From contig OZ023269.1 of assembly GCA_964006375.1 (NCBI GenBank), positions 130,378,809-130,442,808 of the forward strand: DNA of 64,000 bases, written 5' to 3'. The notes beneath the pieces were generated by a model that was not told the DNA's origin, made no database searches, and was given only the letters and a program-made list of their open reading frames with translations. Position numbers and translations under genes: made by a program. This DNA comes from Tillus elongatus (taxonomy: Eukaryota; Arthropoda; Insecta; Coleoptera; Cleridae). Below, in pieces: positions 16,206 through 29,399 of this stretch (position 1 is its first letter; every line of letters starts with the position of its first letter).

Positions 16206-16620
16206 GATGTGCCACAAAATGGGTAAGGCGAGATATATTCTCACCATAATAAAACCGCAGACCGGTTTCGCTTTAGTTAGAGCGCGTCAGTACGATATAC
16301 TAAAATACAGCGAGAACACACCTATAAAGTAATACAGCTATGGTAGCCAGCCTCCTAGAACATTGTGAGGTGTACAACAGGGTCGCCATCTCGGTGCGGA
16401 ACCAGGTAGTATTTTGTCACGACAGCCAAATGACACAAAATGTTATAAAATAGAGATTGTGTACAACCAACTAACAATTTTGTAAATTATCAGCCCTGGC
16501 CCATTTCTTCCCTAATATAGTGACAATGTATGTAAGGTTAGACGTATTCTTACCATAATTAGAACCGCAGACCGGTTTCGCTCTAATTAGAGCTCGTCAG
16601 TACGGTATACTGGGTGTCAC
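16206..16620 (-). mobile_element. ~310 bp hammerhead-like unit, 1.3 tandem copies
   Basis: The ACCGCAGACCGGTTTCGCT word occurs at 16254 and again at 16564, exactly 310 bp apart, with matching sequence between, so this is a partial tandem dimer. An inverted relative with the same landmarks (CATAGCTGTATTACTTTATAGG-type, TAGGAGGCT, TGGCGACCCTG, AATTTACAAAATTGTTAGTTGG) lies at 53205-53640. Each unit carries a hammerhead-like core, best preserved in the one near 16561-16610. No open frame. Best hypothesis: a retrozyme or Penelope-LTR-like non-coding retroelement. Confidence 0.65.
16561..16610 (-). ncRNA. Hammerhead ribozyme-like core, best copy
   Basis: On the minus strand: CTGACGA (16600-16594), a perfect five-pair stem II GCTCT-AATT-AGAGC (16593-16580), then GAAA (16579-16576). 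These are the invariant core words CUGANGA and GAAA separated by a clean stem. Downstream, ACCG...CGGT can form a four-pair stem III, and upstream GTATACC can pair with GGTA beyond an internal loop. The fit at the cleavage position is imperfect: one extra U must bulge to put C at position 17 and keep stem I paired. The other copy of the dimer has CTGACGC (16290-16284), and the 53.4 kb copy has CTGATTA. Both should be inactive. Activity of this copy is a prediction. Confidence 0.5.
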
Positions 16621-17697
16621 TGGTGGTCAGAAAACCGCACAACATGAAAATATTTTGTGTGGGTAACATAATCTATTGTATATTGAACACACAAATGTTA
16701 AGTTTTTCTTTGACGCAAAAGGGTCAAGAACTACCAGCAAAATTACTTTAAAAATTTTATAATTTTTCTCCCGAAATCGCGATTTGAAACGTCAAAATTG
16801 ACTTTTAGGCGAAGAACCTAAAACGAATACGGGTCATGTAGAGAAAATATCGCAAGACGTGTGTTTTACCAAACCTTAAGTTTTAGCTTCAACCGTCATT
16901 GTCCTTCATTTTAATAAAATATTTGCATAAAATTAAGTTCAGATATACCCCTTCTCTGGTGCTTTGGCAGTAGTTTTAGTTATAAGTTTATGGTTTAATA
17001 GTATATAATAATAACTTTTAGCAAATTTTCGTAAAAAAATTCGTTATTGAGGACTCCGGAACTTTTGAATTTTGGAAAGATTTCTTCAAATTAGCGCGAA
17101 TTAGTCCTCCTAAGACCCATATCCTGGGTTAGTTTCAGTTTTTATCTGTTTACATATATACAGGGTGACGCAGTCCTACGGTAAAGCTCAATATGCCCGT
17201 TAATATACAAGATACGAGAAAAAACTGTATACGTTAATTATAGGATGTCTTCACATACATTTTATATAATTATTTTGACAATCACAGGCTGGCCCATAAG
17301 TCGTTGGTGATACAAGTTTTCTTTTATCTTTTAATTGAACACCCCTTATATTATTGCATTCTAGCATTTTCCATAGAATTATAATGCATGCTTGTAAGGA
17401 CAAACATTTGATAACATTCATCGCTTCTGAATTATTTTGATTGTTTTGTAACTTTTCACTTTTTGGGCACATATCAAAAATTATGATACAGCGCTTTTAG
17501 CAATAGATAGCGAAGTGCCCTTATATTTTTGGTACTTTTTCAAACGATAAAGGTATTTTGATGAAGTATAGTACATTGTCTCTACTATATAGGTCATACC
17601 GGTAACCAAGTTTGCTTTCACTAAAGAAAGACATATTTGCTAGTAAAAACATTTTTATGAAAGTTCACTACTATAACGCACTTGCTGCTTCCAGACT
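16621..17697 (+). mobile_element. HL element, 5'-truncated: B gamma, A-like hairpin, C, D remnant
   Basis: B-arm gamma words lie at 16620-17010 (AAATCGCGATTTGAAACGTC, CATTGTCCTTCATTTTA). An A-like arm follows at 17023-17155, then the C block at 17157-17395 (ACAGGGTGACGCAGTCCTACGG, GGCCCATAAGTCGTTGGTG). The D block keeps only its 3' part, ending ATAACGCACTTGCTGCTTCCAGA at 17697. The interval 17400-17500 replaces the D start. No (TA)n array is present. Confidence 0.7.
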
Positions 17698-18821
17698 TTT
17701 TGCATATCGATAACCATGATTTTTGCACCAAATTATGACCGATCCATGTGTTAATCGGTTTTCGGTCCCAGCATTAGTATTTGACAAGGTAAAACAGGTA
17801 ACGAGTTTTAAAAGTTAATTAATCCTTCAAATGACTGTTGCATCGATGTTTTGTGTTTGGCGAACTTTAATGGCGTTTGAGCTACCAGCTTCTATAGTGA
17901 AATTTAATTATAATTTACATAAAACAAAACGCGCTATTCCCTTACACTGCCATAAAATATTTTGCGACGCTTATTTATTTTAAGTGAATTATCATATCAG
18001 TGTCTTATTAGATCTAAAATATTTATAAGCAGGTAAACAAGCGTGACAGAGTACATCTTATTCCAACAATCAGGCTTGACTCTAGCTTCATTCAATAAAC
18101 AAGAAATTGATGCACGTCATTCACCCAATTACGAGACCACACTCTCAGTAGGTACAGTAATCTGATACTTCTAACTGGTGCGTAAAAATACTCCAACAAA
18201 ATCAATACAAATAAAAAGCTGTCTATCGAAAGCTTGGAAAACTTGCTAAAGAAACTCACTTATATAAGATCGCTAATTAGAAGGACCTAGTTTTTTTTGT
18301 CTCCTTTTTTTGTAAATACTCAAAAGAGAGTTTACGAAATAATTAGGCGATACAGCCGAAAGACATTGATTTAGCACGTTTTTGTTTTGTATATACAGTA
18401 ACTCTTGTAACTTAGTTAATTGAAAGAGGTATAATTTGAAACATCGATAAAAAGTGTTACCTCCCGATTGAGTTATTTTGACCCAGTGAATGTTGTGTAT
18501 CTCGTAAACTTCAATTTTGTTAGATACAAATTACAACACATCAAGAAAAATAGCTTTCTGTGTTTCTTATATTTGGTTAATTTTAGTTTCATAAGTGATC
18601 ATAGTGGCATGCAGCTCAGTCATCTTTTGGAAACAGTTTTCAGCAAACTTTTGGTGACAAGTCTTTAAAAAATTGCTTATAGATTTAGGGATATCACGAT
18701 TGTTTTTTTAACCATTCGCCATAAAATAGTTTCTACTACGCCGTCGCCAACGCATTTCAAAACAAGGCTTGTCTTTATCATCATACCAATTGAGCTTTTT
18801 GCAAAAAATTTACATCAACCG
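17698..18821. other. AT-rich sequence, nothing recognised
   Basis: No match to families in the window. A 66-codon plus-strand frame at 18468-18668 has no recognisable motif. Confidence 0.45.
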
Positions 18822-19040
18822 TGATGGTGGCATTGTATTTGAGCAAGTTGAAATCTGCACGTTCGGCCCTTCGGAGGGGGCTTAAACATGTCGGTCTCGT
18901 GTCGATGCGATGTTGGGCACGTTAAAGGTCTCTACCCTCCTTACAGAAAGGCAGGGGTTCCGCAAAATTTCCAGGATAATGAGGTGAAACTGCTCCCCGA
19001 CGTCGGTGATTGGTCATAGTCGCGGGAATAGATCAACGTT
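18822..19040 (-). repeat. Dispersed repeat R3, copy 2 (inverted)
   Basis: Reverse complement of the repeat at 7598-7860, with ACCCCTGCCTTTCTGTAAGG and CTTTAACGTGCCCAACATC conserved. Confidence 0.7.
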
Positions 19041-19316
19041 AAAGTAAAAACAAAACATTTGGCAAAGATCGGACTTTGATTAGAAAAATTTTGTGTGTGG
19101 TTTTTCACGATATTGTGTGATAATAAAATGAGTGACCGAAATCAACGCATGCTAATTAAATTAACATAAAAATGACATCAATTGATTTCAGCCTGCTACA
19201 TACTGAGTCCACCTGAAGATTCTATGAAAAATTACTCTGTATAACGGAGTCCAGCTAAGTTACAGACGCATGGTGTCAATCAAACTAATAAAATCATACG
19301 AAAGAACCCCCCTTTT
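19041..19316. other. Unassigned flank left of the nested LINE
   Basis: Separated from 21507 onward only by the inserted LINE (19331-21492), so it may be the 3' continuation of the older LINE at 21507-22160. I could not recognise coding motifs in it. Confidence 0.35.
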
Positions 19317-19330
19317 AGCAAAGTGGACAA
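19317..19330. repeat. Target-site duplication, left copy
   Basis: AGCAAAGTGGACAA is repeated exactly at 21493-21506 and brackets the LINE at 19331-21492. Confidence 0.85.
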
Positions 19331-21492
19331 GTAGTAATGGCAGTAGTAGCAGTAGTGGGGAGGCTAACGCCAAGCAAATAGGCCACAATGGGCCCTTTTT
19401 GCCAACCCCAGCAACCCAACAACGATGCTCTACACTTTCTCGGTTCCGTCGCCAAACCGCCTCGACCTCGAAATGAAGGCCGTGACGGCCTTCCATTGGA
19501 CGGTACTTATCTGATTCCTCTGCAGAGTCCTCGAAACGAACAATTGTGCTCGAAGACTCCCAAAAGCCTCGCATTCACACAGGTAATGGTAAGACGTTTC
19601 TTCATCCTCGCCGCATTCCTGGCAAATGGGATCCCTTTCTACGCCTATCAATTTGAAGTGTCTTCTAAGGGCGCAGTGGCCTGTCAGCACCCCAAGGATA
19701 CAGCAAAGCGTAGGTCGACTCCTACCGAGTAGCCAGACAGTTTTATCTCTGTCCGGACCCTCCACGAAATCCCTCGCCTGCCTACAGCCACCAGCCGACC
19801 CCCAGTGCCTCTCCATGGCCTCCTTAGTCCACCTGTGTAAGGCGACAGAGACCGTGTTCCTACTTATGCCTATATTAGGCTCCGCGCCATAGAACTGCCA
19901 CCGGGAACCAAGCCTTGCGAGATCATTCCCTACGCCACAGTGTCCCGGAACCCACACCAGTTGCACCTTCTTTGTCCTGGATAGTCCGTTAAGGGCGTCA
20001 GCGCACTCCTGAATCAGTGTTGACCTAATTCTGGCCGCGCAGACTGCTCAGAGGATCGCCTGGCTATCCGAGCAAATGTATACACATTTCTCGGGGTTCA
20101 TCCTCACATCCTTTCTATTGGCTACAGACAGGATAGCGTACACCTCTGTTTCGAATGCCGTGGTATATGCGCCCAGAGCATAACTCTCGCGCACCCCCAG
20201 GCTCTCGATGTATATTCCTGCCCCAGAGGATTGTTGATCCTCCAGCCGCGATTCGTCGGTAAAACAGACCAGGCTTGCGGGTTGGAATGCAACCTCATTT
20301 TCCCTCCACTGATCCCTACTGGGGATTCTGAGGGTTTATGGCCTAGTCAACCTAATATCGTCCACTGCATTCCGTACCTTGATGGCGGCAATCGGAATTT
20401 CCTTTTCCACCTTCTTGACGACTTTGGCATGCCCTATTACTACTTCCTCTCCCCATTGGTTTCTAGAGTCTCGCATTCTAAGATGCGACGCCATAGCCTC
20501 TCTTCTGATACAGATTGGAAGCGGTGGGAGCATCAGCAAGACCTCTAGCATGGCTGAAGGTGCCGTCCTCATAGCGCCTGTGATACCCAGGATTGGCAGC
20601 CTTTGGAGTTTGGCCAGCTTCCTGGTAGTAGTTTGGTTCACACCACACCACCAGACCAACACACCTTAGATGATTCTCGGCCTGACAATCGCAGTGTAAA
20701 TCCAATGAAGGATCCGAGGGTTAAGTCCCCAGGCCCTCCCTATCACTCGACGCAGTTGCCAGAGGGTCGCTACTCCCTCCCTCACTACTCGTTCTATTTG
20801 CGACCCCCATGTTAGTTTGGAGTCCAGGATCACCCCCAGATATTTGACCTCCCTCACTATAGCTAAAGGTTTTCCAAACATCACGGGCGCCCTGAACCCC
20901 TCCATATTCCTCTTCTTGGCGACTAGGATCATTTCCGTCTTCGCCGGGTTTACGGAGAGTCCCAGCTCACCACACCACCGTTCAATTATGCTACAGGCAG
21001 CTTGCATGCACTCACAAACGACGCCGAGAAATTTGCCGGTGACTAAACCCATCATCTACGCCTGGGCGTAGAAGCCATTCTCGGAGAGCCGCTTCAAGAG
21101 GCCGTCCATGACCAGACACCATAGATGAGGCGAAAGGCAGCTGCCCTGAGGACAGCCGCCCGTCACCCCAACGTCCAACCCCCGGCCCTCAAGGTGATCG
21201 AGACTCTCCTGTCCTCTAGCATGCTCGCCACCCAGCTTATTAGGGACCTCGACGATCCCCTATCCTGTAGGGCGGCACAGACCGTATCCGTCCTTGCCCT
21301 ATCAAAGGCCCCTTCCACATCGAAGAACACAGCTCTGCTCGTAGTGTAGGGCCCTTTCCACCTTTCGCGTCACAGCGTGGTGCGCCGTTTCCGTCGATTT
21401 ACCCCGCTGGTACGCGTGCTGATAGAAGGGGTGATCCCTGAGGATCCCTCCCAACATAAAACTATCTACTATCTTTTCCAATGCTTTAAGCA
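19331..21492 (-). pseudogene. RNase H-bearing LINE (I/R1/LOA-like), 5'-truncated, with 14 bp target duplication
   Basis: Minus-strand reading gives, from 5' to 3': RT finger region (HPFYQHAYQRGKSTETAHHAV, near 21380-21440), motif A FFDVEGAFDR near 21310, GGCPQGSCLSP near 21150, the YADD region near 21060, a thumb region (VNPAKTEMILV, VKYLGVILDSKLTWG, 20770-20960), LGITGAMRTAPSAM near 20590, an RNase H tail (VWVPGHCGVGNDLA near 19930) and a Cys/His tail (CQECGEDEETSYHYLCEC, 19590-19650). The catalytic YADD box is destroyed: GCG TA joins GAT GAT GGG with about four bases lost, giving a stop and shift at 21051-21062. The 5' part of the element is absent. The 3' end is a run of ACT/GCT-like triplets at 19331-19360. 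It is GC-rich compared with its surroundings, which suggests fairly recent insertion. Confidence 0.85.
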
Positions 21493-21506
21493 AGCAAAGT
21501 GGACAA
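21493..21506. repeat. Target-site duplication, right copy
   Basis: AGCAAAGTGGACAA, identical to 19317-19330. Confidence 0.85.
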
Positions 21507-22160
21507 AAACCACATTGTTTATGTTAACCAGCAGGATATTATGATTTCACCACTCCTTTTAAACCTAGCAATTTTATTGGTTGTCTGATGAAGCTCAACA
21601 GAGGTAGTCACCAAGGTGACCAATGCAACATCGGGGGCATGCATTGTCACATCATAAGCTGCTAAATGGGATGGAATGTCACTAACATTTCTCAAAAACA
21701 TTAAAGGCCCCAAGACTGATACCTGCGCAACTTTACGCTGGAGAGGATGTTCAGGTGATAAAGTCCTACCGATCATCACCCTCATTAATTTGTGTAATAG
21801 GTAGGACCTATACTATTCCAAAATTTTACCCCTTACACCCATTGTTCTAATTTTCGTTGACAGAAAATCGATGCTACTGGCATCAAAGGCACGGCTTAGA
21901 GAAATATCCCTATTACCCACTTACCGCTATCTAGGTTTGTTTGTTTGTTTATCCATTTTTTACTTGTACATTATGTAGCACAAACAAGGAGAGCTTGAAC
22001 TTGCATATTGATATTTTGCAAAAGCTGATAAAGTATTGTATCAGTGCAAAATCCTTCACGAAAGCCATGCTGATAATTTAACAATAAACTATTAGACGAT
22101 TCTTTTAAATACAAGTTTTTCTGATATCTTAGCGAAAATACTTAAAATAGCAATGGGTCG
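21507..22160 (-). pseudogene. Older LINE reverse-transcriptase remnant, interrupted by the 19.3-21.5 kb LINE
   Basis: Minus-strand pieces of an RT in broken frames: AKISEKLVFKRIV near 22120, a QHGFREGF-like word near 22050, DISLSRAFDASSIDFLST near 21880, QVSVLGPLMFL (for PQGSVLGPLLF) near 21700, and TMHAPDVALVTL where MYADDTALVTL is expected near 21640. The catalytic motif is therefore lost. The newer LINE inserted next to or within it with a 14 bp duplication. Jockey/CR1-like by motif wording; clade uncertain. Confidence 0.65.
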
Positions 22161-23334
22161 CCAACTATATATTGATCGCCTATCACCCTTCTTGTATAAA
22201 AAACAACAAGAGCAATCTTAAGAAGAACAGCAATACAGTTTTTTAGTTTCTTTACCTTCATATAAGATTGACCCGAATGTCATTTATTCATGTTATTTCC
22301 AATTTCCTTATATTGGGATGTTTAAGTACAATAGCTGTGATTTACAACCATTTATAAATTTTTCTGCTGCATATAACATGAGGTTTATCGTAACTTATTT
22401 TAGATTATTAATTTTGAGCTTAATAAATTCTCTTTTACGTAAATGTCATAAAAAACTATGGAGCATCACTTTTAATAAAGTGCATGAGCTGAAGTAAATT
22501 ATCTTTGATGTTCTCTATTCCCAGAATATAGCAAAGTGCATTTAAAACTTGAAACTTGGAGAACGTCAAAGCATATTGCCAATATGTTTTAACAAAGCCT
22601 GAGCATAATTATGTTAAAATATTATTATAACATTGCTGTCTTGTTTCAAACAAGCTGTTTGTATCAGGTTTTACTCAAGAGCTTTTGTTAGCACAATTTT
22701 ATTCCTGCATTCAAACATTCATCAAGAAATTTCTAAAGTATTTTTGATAGTCTGAATTTTTCATTTTGGTTTGTTTTATCATTTTTACACAAAATGTCTT
22801 GAACTTAATTCCTACAGTTGTCAGTAAGTAGCTTATCTAGTTATCAAACAAGCCAGTCCAAAGAGTGCCTGCCATATTTTCAATTATCTCCCAAAATAGC
22901 CATGTTATGCTTCCAAAACTTTACCGTTTAAATATGTGTTAGCCATAAATAGCATTTAGTCCAAAGTTATTTCATTATTTAAGTTTTTTTCTGATTGAAA
23001 ACAGAAAACTCTTAGAGATCCAAGTTTGCATATGATACAAACAACTTAGACTTACCATGCACTCAAAATGCCTGGAATGTTTAAACAAGTAATAGCCAGA
23101 CTTTCTCATATATGACACTTGTAGTTTTATATCTTAAGAATTAAAAAACAAATTCATTTTTTGAAATGGTTGTTTCCGAAAAGGCAGCATGAGGACCATC
23201 ATGTGAAAAACAAAATATTTTCAAAATGATTTATTATAACCAAATATGTAGCGCGCTTGAAAATTCTCGCATAAATTCTATAAAATACAAGATATCGTGT
23301 TCTAACAAAATCCAAAAGGCGGTCAGTTTTGTTT
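22161..23334. other. AT-rich spacer, nothing recognised
   Basis: About 1.2 kb without HL blocks, arrays, LINE motifs or credible open frames. Confidence 0.5.
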
Positions 23335-24424
<1,090 letters not shown>

Positions 24425-24546
24425 GAAGTGTTTTTTAATGAATTTTCTTTAAAAAATTCACTAATGAGATGATCCGGACTTTTGAATTAAAAAAAAATTC
24501 TTCAAATGAGCGCCCCCTAGAAGCCCTATCCAGGTTCAGTTTCAAT

Positions 24547-24636
<90 letters not shown>

Positions 24637-25165
24637 TCACACCGATAACTCAAAACATAATGGGTCGATTTTGATTAAATTTACTGAGTACCTTTCTTTT
24701 GTAAGTCGCTAGGATAAGTTCGTTATCCAGGCAAATTGGCCCATGTTTTCCCGGAAAATTTTGTGTTTTCTTTCGGTAAAAATTTATATCTCCGGAAATA
24801 ACAAAGTAAGGCCAGCCAGATTTGGTACGCTTATTTTTATTTTTAATCTAAAACTCAGGACGCAGCATTATGGTAGCGAATTTTCATTATGTGTTTCAAA
24901 TTTAAAGAGCTCAATTTGCTATTAAGTTAACGTTTGTTGGCTAGGAACCAGGTTTTTCGGGAACAATTTGAGCTTATTTTCGAAAATTTTTTTACATTTT
25001 CAAACAATAAAGTGATTGTGATGAAATACGGTACATTGTTTCTACTATATAGGTTACACTGGTAACCAAATTTCATGCTTGCTTTCTTTAGAAGAAAGAC
25101 ACATTTGTTATTAAAAACAATTTTAATGATAATTTACTACCATAATGCACTTGCTGCGTCTACAC
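24425..25165 (+). mobile_element. HL element: A block, (TA)n, B arm start, D block
   Basis: A block 24425-24548 has hairpin TGAATTTTCTTT/AAAAATTCA. The (TA)n array is at 24550-24630 and the B arm at 24631-24845. The D block at 24855-25165 begins CAGGACGCAGCA (part of its hairpin lost) and ends ATAATGCACTTGCTGCGTC. C block absent. This copy follows the beta copy head-to-tail. Confidence 0.75.
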
Positions 25166-25844
25166 TTTTTAAGAATATAATTGTTTTATACTACCTTGAC
25201 CTAACTAACGACCACTAGCTCCTCGAAATTGAAATTCTTTATGTGCTGTGTCAAAATTTAGTCTTCCAAATATCAAAGATTTGGTGTTGCCCAATTGAGA
25301 ACTAAATTTTCTTTAAAAATAACACTTTACATAATTTCTCTTCGGATTAAAACATTTTTAAAGGGCAGTTTTCTATCAAATGCAAAATATGTATGAACTA
25401 TTTTTTCTACATAATGTTCAAAATGTTCGAAACCTTGCACTTTGCAATTTACGCAAGACTTTTCTTGCCTACTGTATAGAATGTGTACGTTTCCAGTGTT
25501 TAAAGACAAGTTTAAACAAGATGTTGAAATCGAGCGATTAACAGATTATTAACTGAAACGGTACGATTATTTGCATTAGTATAGCAGCCATCAGTTCCTA
25601 AATTGCTTGTAGCATTCCGACATCCGTCCCATAGCGAGTATGAACATGAGACTGATGTTATATTGTTTGAGCGAGATTTGCAATGTTTATACAAAGTTAT
25701 CATAACAATTAATTGTAATACATACATATGCATTGGATTTCAGATTGACATTGCAACTAACTACCAACCATTATCTGTTAATTGCGATGTTTGCAAGAAT
25801 ACATCAGCTTGTTAGTTGGTACCAGGAACAGTTGATAATTCTAG
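25166..25844. other. AT-rich sequence, nothing recognised
   Basis: Short overlapping frames on both strands show no known domain. No repeat match. Confidence 0.45.
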
Positions 25845-26139
25845 CAGAATTTTTATTGAATTTTTATTTAAATAAATCCAATAATAGAGAGGTATCGATG
25901 GTGACACTTTGCAAAAAAATTTCAAATGAGCGCAAACTAGGACCCCTAGAACCTATATCCGGGGTCACTTTCAATAAGTACACTTGGAGAACACCCAAAT
26001 CACCACAACACATATTTCATTACGATCGTAAGGTCTCTGAAATATGTGTTGTGGTGATTGGTGATTCTCCAAGTGTACTTATTAGTGCTCAGCACATATT
26101 CCAGTTTTCACATAATCACTTTCAATTTTTATATGTTTA

Positions 26140-26238
<99 letters not shown>

Positions 26239-26694
26239 ATTTATGTATCCATCCTATAACTCAAAAAATAATTAACCAATTAACCAATTTCGATAAAACT
26301 CGGCAAGTGCCTTTTATTAATGGCTTGGATGAGTTCGTTAACCAGGAACATTTTGAGTTTTCTTTCTAAAAAAAGTTTTTTCTCCGAAAATTACATAGCT
26401 GTTCTAGTGAAATTTACTACATATGTTGCCTTGGGAGAGACCTTATTACGTACTGAAACTCAACTTTCTGAAATTATATAAAATACAGTTATTCAATTTT
26501 TTTTTTCTTTCGAAAACAAAATTTTCTCCCAATATTACAAAGCTATTTAAATTTAAATTTGGTGTATATCTTGCCCTAGGAAAGACCTTACTACATACCA
26601 AAACTAAACTTTCTAAGTTTATAGAAAATTGAGTTATTCCAGTTTGAAGCATTTAAAAAAAATCCACTACCATAAGGCACTTGCTGCGTCACGA
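25845..26694 (+). mobile_element. HL element, delta variant, carrying a fold-back insertion
   Basis: A block delta (25845-25975) contains the typical GAGAGGTATCGATGGTG word. It is interrupted by a 140 bp fold-back at 25976-26115 and resumes at 26116. (TA)n spans 26147-26228 with a (TG)n tail. The B arm delta ends in CCACTACCATAAGGCACTTGCTGCG at 26694, i.e. the 3' hairpin terminus. Confidence 0.75.
25976..26115. mobile_element. 140 bp fold-back element with 11 bp target duplication
   Basis: AAGTACACTTGGAGAACAC...ACCACAACACATATTTC is followed by a centre around ATTACGATCGTAAGG and then the inverse GAAATATGTGTTGTGGTGAT...TTCTCCAAGTGTACTT, with a 30 bp tail. It is bracketed by TCACTTTCAAT at 25965-25975 and 26116-26126. 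It splits an HL A block, so the uninterrupted HL sequence is the pre-insertion site. Outer arms match the fold-back at 15884 and the flank at 56059-56130. Confidence 0.75.
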
Positions 26695-28560
<1,866 letters not shown>

Positions 28561-28785
28561 TTAATTAAGTAAAAATTAATTTATCTCTTGCTTTTTTTGT
28601 TTTTTGAGGTAGTGATCTGAATTTTAGTGCACAGGATACCCTTCATGTCAGAAACCAGCGCATCAAATTTGGTTTCCCTTACTTTGTTATTTCCGGAGAT
28701 ATAAATTTTTTTCTAAAGGACATTTTTTTTAAATTCAAAAGTCGGGATCTCCTCATTAGTGATTTTTTTTAAGAAAATTCACTAA
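28561..28785 (-). mobile_element. HL B-arm and A-block pieces in inverted orientation
   Basis: On the minus strand an A block (28720-28785, AAAAGTCGGGATCTCCTCATTAG inverted) leads into B-arm words (TCCGGAGATATAAATTTTT inverted) without any (TA)n. It abuts the plus-strand alpha arm tail-to-tail. Confidence 0.65.
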
Positions 28786-29399
28786 AATTATAACAATATT
28801 TATGGTATTTCTAAAATATTTATTTATTAAGAGCGTTTCTTTTTTTTTCAGGGAAATCTAGTTTTATTTCTGCGTTTATATACTTTATAGCAAAATTTCC
28901 ATGATATATTCACATAAACACATAATGATACTCTGCAGGATGTGATATAAAATATCCAACTTGCAGATGAGAATATGTCTCGCAAGCTCAAGTTACGATT
29001 CTGAGAAAATCCAGAAAGAAAACTGTGTTTTCACAAACATAAACCAGGTAAACAGAAATGATTGCTCACTTGGCAGCTATATACTACAATTTAATACATT
29101 ATTGGCATTTCGGATGTTTCTCGTGTTAGAGAATTTTCACAGAAAAAAATTGCTTATCACGCGAGTTAACTTTTCGGTTAACACGAGAGACTTTTTAACA
29201 ACTATTTATTTGACTTGTAGAAAATACACTTAAACATTTATAATTCAAATTAGAAAATAATAAAATAATAATATCAACATAAGTATGATGTAATAATATA
29301 AGAAACGTGGCACGAACTTACTCACACTAAGCGGTGACGAGAAGTGAACGTCTTAGCTTGATGAATAGTCGTTTTACATCTTCTGTCTGGGGCGGTGCC
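28786..29399. other. AT-rich sequence, nothing recognised
   Basis: No repeats or motifs recognised. A 90-codon frame at 28961-29233 has no known domain. Confidence 0.45.

Noticed and set aside
19388..21349. Plus-strand open frames opposite the LINE (e.g. 19388-19732, 20231-20548, 20379-20669)
   Set aside because: Shadows of the GC-rich minus-strand LINE; no motifs on the plus strand.
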